NCBI RefSeq assembly: GCF_003259435.1
Contig: NZ_QLMA01000006.1
Location: 434,001 to 498,000, forward strand
Length of the DNA: 64,000 nt
Direction: 5' to 3'
Source: Chitinophaga dinghuensis
Lineage (GTDB): Bacteria > Bacteroidota > Bacteroidia > Chitinophagales > Chitinophagaceae
Positions 58,316 to 64,000 of the stretch are shown here, in pieces. A program made the translations under genes and the position numbers. The stretch's first letter is position 1; each line of letters starts with the position of its first letter. The notes beneath the pieces are model-generated. The model was not told where the DNA came from. It made no database searches and saw nothing but the letters and a program-made list of their open reading frames with translations.

Positions 58316-60829
58316 TTATTGTACCACCATTACTTTAGCAGTTTGGCGGTAGCCAGTACCTTGTACTTCCAGCAAATACATGCCGGTCGGCAGTTGTGGC
58401 AGATCCAGCTGCAACTGCTGCACTCCTTTTCTCGGCTGAATTTTATAGGATTTAACCACCTGATGATGGAGATTATAGATAGATACAATTGCAGGATGAT
58501 CATTGGGAGATGACAGCTGCATCTGTAGATGCGTGTGCACAGGGTTGGGCGTGATGATCAAAGACGCTTCGGTTACTCCGGCCGATTTTGCCTGCATGAA
58601 TGCGGTGGTAGCGGGTATCCAGCTTTTACCGTCCAGGTGCCAGGCAGTATCAATAGGAATCCCCAGGAAATCCAGGCAGGTCACCGCCATATCTACTTGT
58701 CTGGGTGTGTTATTGAAAACGCCATAGGTAAAACTTGTGTCCGGAGGCGCAGTTTGCCAGGCAGCGGTTCCATAAACTGTGGCATTATTTACAACAGGAC
58801 CAGTAGCATATAGCGTAGTGCCGTTTCCTTCATGTGCGGGCCAGTAGCCGGAAAGCATACTATAATCCGGGTGACTTGCAGTGATTGCCGAATCTTTCCA
58901 GGTATTGACAGTAGCTGCACTGAGGGCCTTATTCCAAATACGGACATCGCTGATATTACCAGGAAACTTATAGCTGTAGGTCAGCGTACCGTCCTGGCCA
59001 ATGGCAAAAGGTAATCCGGAAGCAATGCTGCCGGTTACGCCTGAGAGGGAAGCGGAGCTTACCTGAACGCCGTCCTGATAGGTGATCAGATTACCGCCTC
59101 TGGTAACGGTAAAGGCTATATGATGCCAGGCATTATCTGCGATCGTACCTCCATTTACATCCGCTCTGTTGGTACCATCCCCGATGTTTACCTTCCATCC
59201 GCCGCTACTGGTGGCAGCGAGGATATAACCTTTGTTTTTACCATTGGCCCAGTTCTTATCCGCCAGTATGGCCGGGTCCCCGGACCAGGAAGCAATTTTC
59301 ACTTTACATTCCATGGTGAAATTTCCGGTGTCAAATTGATAAGTAGAGCTGGTGACAGGTTTAGCGTAGGCCGCAGCAAAATTTAGTGCCGCTGGCGCAG
59401 ACGCGGGTCCTTGCCACAAAGGCGTGCCCGTTATGATACCATTATTGCCTCCCTTCAGTTCGGCCCAGGAAGATCCGCTGCCATCATTACCTTTCCAGTA
59501 ACTGAGGAGGTTACTCCAGCCGGGATGTGTTGTAGTTACTGGCTGCGACATCCAGGCGATCAGTTGTGACTCCTCGGTAGCTTTGTTCCAGATGCGTACT
59601 TCCGCTACATTTCCATCCAGGTGGTAGCCATAGGTCAAGGTTCCATCCTGGCCAATAGCCAGGGGCAAATTACTGTTAACATCGCCTATACTTGCCAGTG
59701 GCTGTGTTCCTACCAGGGTGCCATCTTCGTACATGCGTACATCCCCGTTGCGTTTACAGACGATAGCCAGGTGATGCCATTTCCCATCTGCAATGATATT
59801 ACCATTCATGTCTACTCTGTTTGTACCGTCGCCCAGGTTAAACTTCCAGGAGTTTCCATTGATGGCAGATAGAACAAAACCTTTATTCTTTCCATTGGCC
59901 CAGTTCTTATTGCTAATGATAACGGGGTCTCCGCTGAAACCTGCTTTCAGCTTCACTCTGCACTCGATAGTAAAATCAGTGGCAGTACCGAAGTTGTAAA
60001 TCGCGGCGGGCGATTTTACGTAGGCGCCATTGGTAAAAGAGAGATAGTTGCCTCCCATATTAAACTGTACTATACTCTTTGAAATGGTGGTGGGGGTGAA
60101 ATGAGGATTTGAGAAGATGGTGAAGATATTCCGTTCTTCGAAGGAGCTTCCTCCGTGGCCGGCCATATTTCCACCATGGTCTGTAGATACAGCCACCAGC
60201 CAGTCTTCATTCGCATAATTTGGTCTGCTTTTTAAGGCAGTCAGAATATTTCGTATGTACGTGTCCGTAGTAGCGATGGCGTTGGTGTATTGGGATACGG
60301 TGGGACTGAACCCATACGAGTGTCCCGCATGGTCTACATCGTCGAAATCAACATACAGGACATCAGGATTATTGGAGGTGAGTTCCGTTACTGCAGCATT
60401 TTTCACGTCCAGGTCGGTCGTGAGGTTGATTGTTGCATCGATGTTTTTGATGATATAGGTGTTGAGGGGCGTCCAGTGGACGATGGAAACGGTTCTGCGG
60501 GCGGCTGTTGTTAGTTCTGCGCGTTCGAGGAATGATTTGTAAACGGAGTAATCTGAGCCGGAGAAGGTGTTGTCGATAACGCCTGTTTTATTGCGCCAGA
60601 CGCCTGTTAGCATGGCGCTCCAGCCTACGCCGCTCCAGGTGGGGGTTTCTGTTAGTGCATCCACGCTGGAAATACTGTTGCTCAGTAGGGAATCGAGGGT
60701 AGGCGCGTTAGCTGCCAGCACCGCATCATGCCGGCAGCCGTCGATGCCTATCAGTAATACTTTCTTAGTTTGGGAAATCGCTGGCTGTATGCATGATAAG
60801 GCCAGCAAAAGGGCATAACATTTTTTCAT
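58316..60829 (-). CDS. Secreted alkaline phosphatase-type phosphodiesterase with two inserted LamG domains and a T9SS tail
   Basis: An 837-residue secreted protein (start at the MKKCYALLLALSC signal peptide, two codons after the first ATG). Residues about 20-255 form most of an alkaline-phosphatase-superfamily domain: VLLIGIDGCRHDA (metal Asp), the nucleophile region ETPTWSGVGWSAMLTG, DDVDHAGHSYGF and STDHGGNMAGHGG. Two highly similar LamG-like domains follow (about 260-465 and 480-690), each with NWANGKNKG, GDGTNR and WHH. The phosphatase domain then resumes (about 697-745: TPRQVDMAVTCLDFLGIPID, LDGKSW). The last 80 residues are a type A T9SS sorting domain (ITPNPVHTHLQMQL, GMYLLEV). Likely targets are phosphodiesters or nucleotides outside the cell. 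Confidence 0.92.
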   Translation of the reverse strand: MKKCYALLLALSCIQPAISQTKKVLLIGIDGCRHDAVLAANAPTLDSLLSNSISSVDALTETPTWSGVGWSAMLTGVWRNKTGVIDNTFSGSDYSVYKSFLERAELTTAARRTVSIVHWTPLNTYIIKNIDATINLTTDLDVKNAAVTELTSNNPDVLYVDFDDVDHAGHSYGFSPTVSQYTNAIATTDTYIRNILTALKSRPNYANEDWLVAVSTDHGGNMAGHGGSSFEERNIFTIFSNPHFTPTTISKSIVQFNMGGNYLSFTNGAYVKSPAAIYNFGTATDFTIECRVKLKAGFSGDPVIISNKNWANGKNKGFVLSAINGNSWKFNLGDGTNRVDMNGNIIADGKWHHLAIVCKRNGDVRMYEDGTLVGTQPLASIGDVNSNLPLAIGQDGTLTYGYHLDGNVAEVRIWNKATEESQLIAWMSQPVTTTHPGWSNLLSYWKGNDGSGSSWAELKGGNNGIITGTPLWQGPASAPAALNFAAAYAKPVTSSTYQFDTGNFTMECKVKIASWSGDPAILADKNWANGKNKGYILAATSSGGWKVNIGDGTNRADVNGGTIADNAWHHIAFTVTRGGNLITYQDGVQVSSASLSGVTGSIASGLPFAIGQDGTLTYSYKFPGNISDVRIWNKALSAATVNTWKDSAITASHPDYSMLSGYWPAHEGNGTTLYATGPVVNNATVYGTAAWQTAPPDTSFTYGVFNNTPRQVDMAVTCLDFLGIPIDTAWHLDGKSWIPATTAFMQAKSAGVTEASLIITPNPVHTHLQMQLSSPNDHPAIVSIYNLHHQVVKSYKIQPRKGVQQLQLDLPQLPTGMYLLEVQGTGYRQTAKVMVVQ

Positions 60830-60940
60830 TGTCAATAGGATTTAAAACAAAAGGATATCCTACTAATATAAACAAATGTTTACCCAAACTAAACAAATAT
60901 TACAATTATTTACAATGCCCTGATTATCAGCTAGTGTTTT

Positions 60941-61966
60941 TTACAGTCTGAATTTCAGTCCTGCGTTGAAGCCCATACCACCGATGTTGATGTAAGATTT
61001 CAGATCGTTGGCAGGAGCGTTATTATTTTTATAGATCGTAACGGTACCTTGTTGAGAAACGGGCGTATTGGAATTTTTATCCAGGGTGGTTACGTAGTCT
61101 GTATATCTTTCTGCTTCGCTCAGCTGGCTGAGATTGCGGGTACTAACCACGGCGATAACTGCGCCTGTAGAGCCGTTGACAGCAGTATTAGTTTCGGAGT
61201 ATTTCGTAACTTCTTTGCTTTTGCTTTTAACAGGTACGTTGCGGTATTCTGCTTCCACGAAAACATCGAAACGGGGAGAGATATTGAAGTTTACGCCGAG
61301 GGCGCCTTGCATACCGATGGTGATATTCGGTTTTATTTCTTCCTTGCGATGGATTTCTGTACGGATTACTGTACCTGGAGGTAATGGTGCGCCGGCTGGC
61401 GGATTAGAGGTATTTAGTGCATCTGTTTCGATGTACAGTCGGCCCCAGAGAGGAACTACCACCCCAAAGCGTACATACGGATTTACTCTCTCAAATCCTG
61501 GACTGAATACGACACTTGGCGCAAAGTCGACTGCATTCACATAGCCGTGGGAGTTAATCTGTGCCAATACCTGGTTGGTACCCACTACAGTGGTGAGGGT
61601 GCGCGTCATGAGGTTTTTACTACTGTGGTAGTAGTTGAACGAGGCTTCAACGGCAATATATTTATTGATGTTGTAGCCCACGCTAAGGCCGCCGCGTACG
61701 CCCTGACCATAGGAACCTGTCAGTACTTTGCGACTGAGGGTATCCAGTGGGTTAGCATTAGCAGGATTATACTGGGTATGCAAATCCTGTGGAGGATATG
61801 GGCCAACGTTTGGAAATTGTCCGGGTGTGATACTAAAAAAATACCCCCCGCTAGCTTTCAGATAGAATTTTGAGTGTGGGGGCCGCGTGGATTTTTCCTG
61901 TGCAGATACGGAGGTTGTGACGGCAAACGCAAGGGCCATTGCGGTTGCCAGGATAGGTCGTTTCAT
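60941..61966 (-). CDS. Outer-membrane beta-barrel protein
   Basis: A 341-residue protein with a signal peptide (MKRPILATAMALAFAVTTSVSAQ). Alternating residues in strands such as KFYLKASGGYFFSI, RGGLSVGYNINKYIAVEASF and VNPYVRFGVVVPLWG fit a small beta-barrel. It ends in LKFRL with a Leu-type terminal residue as in BAM substrates. A variable, Asn/Thr-rich loop region is present (about 230-310). Function unknown; no partner genes are apparent. Confidence 0.85.
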   Translation of the reverse strand: MKRPILATAMALAFAVTTSVSAQEKSTRPPHSKFYLKASGGYFFSITPGQFPNVGPYPPQDLHTQYNPANANPLDTLSRKVLTGSYGQGVRGGLSVGYNINKYIAVEASFNYYHSSKNLMTRTLTTVVGTNQVLAQINSHGYVNAVDFAPSVVFSPGFERVNPYVRFGVVVPLWGRLYIETDALNTSNPPAGAPLPPGTVIRTEIHRKEEIKPNITIGMQGALGVNFNISPRFDVFVEAEYRNVPVKSKSKEVTKYSETNTAVNGSTGAVIAVVSTRNLSQLSEAERYTDYVTTLDKNSNTPVSQQGTVTIYKNNNAPANDLKSYINIGGMGFNAGLKFRL

Positions 61967-62066
61967 AAACAGTGGTTTTGGTGATATAACAGGCTGTAAT
62001 TTTTCACAGCTAATTGAAAGTTAAAGAATTGTTACCACATAACAAGCGACCTATCCTTGATTAAAA

Positions 62067-63248
62067 TTAAAATGCTTCTGCGAGTGACAAGTAAAGACCT
62101 TTCTGACGGGATTCGCCCGGACGCTTCTCTCCTACGGCATAGTCTATACGAACAGTGAGCCGGGAATTTTCGTCGTAGAAATACCTGATACCTGCGCCGT
62201 AGCTGGGTTTAAACCCGTTGAGGTGAAAATCCCTGTTATTGAAAACGCTGCCTGCTCCGGCAAAAGCAGCCAATGCAAATTTAGGTTGTACATCTAAAAA
62301 CCAGACGCGTATACGAATTTTCGGATCGATCAGGTAACGATATTCTGCCTGACCGGCGAGGAGGTTCTGATCCCGGTATCTTCCCTGGTAGTAGCCTCTC
62401 ATCATATTATCATTTCCCATTTCTGGCACCAGGTAAAATGGCAATGCGCTTCCCTGTAAGGAATTAAACTGGCCATTGAAACCAAGGGTACTTTTCCTGG
62501 AGATGGTAACAAAATGCACGCCTTGTGCATCTATCTTCCAGAGTTCCTGACTGCTGAGAAAAGAAGGCGCATAGGCCACATTCAGTCTTAACCAGGTACC
62601 TCTGCGGGTATAGTTCTGATTATCTCGGTTATCAAAAATACCTGTGAGACCAATGAAGGTAACGTATCCACCGGATTTGTCGACCAGCGGCATTGTCTGA
62701 TAGATCCCTTTCATATCAGAACTGCTATAGGTATCATGCTGGTAAGATAAGGTGGCGCCAGCATAAAAAAACTTTCCAAATCTGCGTTCTCCATCAAATG
62801 CAAACCTGTAACGGATGTTATTGAGTAACGATTTGTTGGCCTGAAGCGTCGTGTCTCCCATACCAAAAAAATACAATGGAAAATTCTGATAACGAAGGTT
62901 CCCTCTGAAATGCCAGAGATTATCCTTTGTCCAGATATTTGCTTTCAGATCTACCTTGAACTGATGTTCCGTTGTAACCGCCGGAATCAGATTGATAGAA
63001 GAATTCCTTGTAAATGGAGATGGGTTTTTGTTGTCTGTGTAGAAGGAATACAACATTGCCGCCCCTATTTCCAGGCCTTTCTCCTGGGAATATCCTAATA
63101 CTGGTAATGGAAAGAAACTTCGTTTACGGGGTACCGTATCCAGTGTTCCAAAAAGAGGTTTTTCCCGGTAAGCCAACGAATCCTGTTGAGCATTCACTTC
63201 TATGGCCGATAAAGACAATAGGGCCGCAACAAATAGTTTCCTGTACAT
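62067..63248 (-). CDS. BamA/TamA-family (surface antigen) outer-membrane protein
   Basis: A 393-residue barrel protein from the ATG at 63248 (MYRKLFVAALLSLSAIEVNAQ signal peptide). An upstream ATG at 63275 lies before a perfect -7 box and adds MIFPLHLQT. There is little room for POTRA domains: it is mostly barrel, with RFGKFFYAGATLSYQHD, FIGLTGIFDNRDNQNY and the conserved RGYYQGRYRDQNLL (the VRGF-type loop motif). It ends YLSLAEAF, with the terminal Phe used by BAM. It may insert or anchor proteins or act as a channel. The neighbour downstream is the minus-strand OMP gene 100 bases away. Confidence 0.9.
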   Translation of the reverse strand: MYRKLFVAALLSLSAIEVNAQQDSLAYREKPLFGTLDTVPRKRSFFPLPVLGYSQEKGLEIGAAMLYSFYTDNKNPSPFTRNSSINLIPAVTTEHQFKVDLKANIWTKDNLWHFRGNLRYQNFPLYFFGMGDTTLQANKSLLNNIRYRFAFDGERRFGKFFYAGATLSYQHDTYSSSDMKGIYQTMPLVDKSGGYVTFIGLTGIFDNRDNQNYTRRGTWLRLNVAYAPSFLSSQELWKIDAQGVHFVTISRKSTLGFNGQFNSLQGSALPFYLVPEMGNDNMMRGYYQGRYRDQNLLAGQAEYRYLIDPKIRIRVWFLDVQPKFALAAFAGAGSVFNNRDFHLNGFKPSYGAGIRYFYDENSRLTVRIDYAVGEKRPGESRQKGLYLSLAEAF

Positions 63249-63254
63249 AGTCTG

Positions 63255-63262
63255 CAAATGTA
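63255..63262 (-). promoter_or_regulatory. -7 box (TACATTTG) for the BamA-family gene
   Basis: Exact TAnnTTTG match on the minus strand. A start about five bases after it falls at about 63250, almost on the ATG at 63248, suggesting a leaderless or very short-leader transcript and excluding the ATG at 63275. Confidence 0.45.
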
Positions 63263-63312
63263 AAGGGAATATCATTATACCGCGCAGTAGCCGGTTAGTT
63301 TTCGATTAATTT

Positions 63313-64000
63313 TCAGACAGTTGCAGGCGCATGTTTCTTTTTAAATGAGATGATAGCCAGAACAATACTTGGTATCATTAGTACGCATCCTGTCAGGAAA
63401 GGCGCTCCAGGAAAATATACTGGTGCACTGGCTTTCGTGAAAACGGTAAAGATACTGGTCATCATCAGCGGACCGATAATCATAGTAAGACTCACTAATG
63501 AAGTCATTGCGCCTTGCAGTTCTCCTTGTTCTGTTGGCGGCACCTGGCTACTCATAATCCCTTGTAGAGATGGACCACAGATACCACCCAAACAATACGG
63601 CACCAGTGCTACGAACATCATCCAGCCTTTGAATGCGAATGCAAACAAAGCCAGTCCCACCGTATATAATCCTAATCCGATAATAACGGATTTCTTTTGT
63701 CCGAATACCTTAATGGCTATACGAATAATTCCACCTTGCACAACTGCCACCATGAGTCCTACGAACATAAGGGAATAACCCACCCATTCTTCTGACCATT
63801 TGAATTTCTCCATGGTATAGAAAGACCAGGTAGACTGCACTGCAAAGTTGGCGATATAGATGAGTATCAGGGAGACGAGCAGTCCGGAAATTACCGGATA
63901 CTTGCGTAGCTGCGCAGGTGCGGCAAATGGATTGGCGCGTTTGAGATCGAAAGCTCTTCTGTTTTCTGGGGCCAGCGATTCCGGCAATACGAACAAGCCA
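63313..64000 (-). CDS. MFS transporter, TetA/TCR-like, C-terminal part (cut by window end)
   Basis: Partial gene: only the last 229 or so residues are inside the window and the start lies beyond 64000. The first visible frame start is a TTG that reads as an internal Leu (GLFVLPESL, a usual TetA central-loop motif), so it is not a true start. Helices 7-12 are visible, with KSVIIGLGLYTVGLALFAF and GPSLQGIMSSQVPPTEQGELQGA, the TetA/TCR signature of the last half. Substrate is unknown; tetracycline resistance is not implied by sequence alone. The stop is at 63313, 38 bases before the BamA-family gene's 5' region begins. Confidence 0.9.
   Translation of the reverse strand, partial: GLFVLPESLAPENRRAFDLKRANPFAAPAQLRKYPVISGLLVSLILIYIANFAVQSTWSFYTMEKFKWSEEWVGYSLMFVGLMVAVVQGGIIRIAIKVFGQKKSVIIGLGLYTVGLALFAFAFKGWMMFVALVPYCLGGICGPSLQGIMSSQVPPTEQGELQGAMTSLVSLTMIIGPLMMTSIFTVFTKASAPVYFPGAPFLTGCVLMIPSIVLAIISFKKKHAPATV

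Noticed and set aside
63994..63996. Start codon of the Tet-like MFS gene
   Set aside because: The codon is TTG inside the conserved central-loop motif GLFVLPESL; the real start is outside the window.
1..64000. CRISPR array, tRNA, rRNA, insertion sequence or prophage genes
   Set aside because: Scanning the gene-free stretches showed no regular direct repeats with spacers, no tRNA T-loop/acceptor pattern, no transposase and no phage structural gene.

Overview
The window reads as chromosome of a member of the Bacteroidota, most likely Chitinophagaceae and close to Chitinophaga (inference). The reasons are a C-terminal type IX secretion sorting domain (gene at 58316-60829), Bacteroidota-style TAnnTTTG promoter boxes upstream of many genes, the futalosine-pathway gene mqnA, families of secreted S9, S10 and M1 peptidases, and TolC/RND/BamA-type envelope proteins. 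Coding density is high. Convergent or same-strand gene ends are separated by strong hairpin terminators. I saw no rRNA, tRNA, CRISPR array, insertion sequence or prophage.

Layout. 76-6616: S10 carboxypeptidase, then an AraC regulator divergent from a TolC/HlyD/MFS export operon. 6606-10715: an AT-richer accessory segment, all on the minus strand, holding a crystallin-J1-like small protein, an ABC-type ATPase plus HNH nuclease pair that matches the Septu (PtuA/PtuB) anti-phage system, a SUKH (SMI1/KNR4)-like protein and a four-helix membrane protein. 10751-12190: a CLC-family protein preceded by a fluoride riboswitch, so probably a fluoride exporter. 12196-17460: glucokinase, a GH15 hydrolase and a fused OtsA-OtsB trehalose synthase/phosphatase, a trehalose/glucose module. 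17737-19266: EamA exporter and a CGNR-type regulator. 19582-25018: a polyprenyl-phosphoryl-arabinose pathway (UbiA-type phosphoribosyltransferase, DprE1-like oxidase, DprE2-like reductase, HAD phosphatase) next to a divergent GT-C-like membrane protein that could use the product.

25083-45919 is mostly housekeeping: desaturase, oligopeptide-binding lipoprotein, M1 peptidase, mqnA and purB from a compact divergent promoter, yraN, manA, AsmA, thioredoxin, metal-binding HMA protein, lepA, acyl-CoA-binding protein with ornithine aminotransferase, and an S9 peptidase. 46208-54341 carries TRIC and MarC family membrane proteins and a TolC/RND/adaptor efflux operon. 54426-64000 holds an aldo/keto reductase, a Tat-exported toroid protein of unknown role, a T9SS-secreted phosphodiesterase with two LamG domains inserted in its catalytic domain, two outer-membrane beta-barrel proteins, and the C-terminal part of a Tet-like MFS exporter cut by the window end.

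The most notable points are the Septu-like operon with a possible SUKH-like extra gene, the fluoride riboswitch with its CLC gene, the polyprenyl-phosphoarabinose cluster with a DprE1 homologue carrying alanine at the benzothiazinone cysteine position, and a dispersed imperfect-palindrome repeat built from paired CGCAAAG words.
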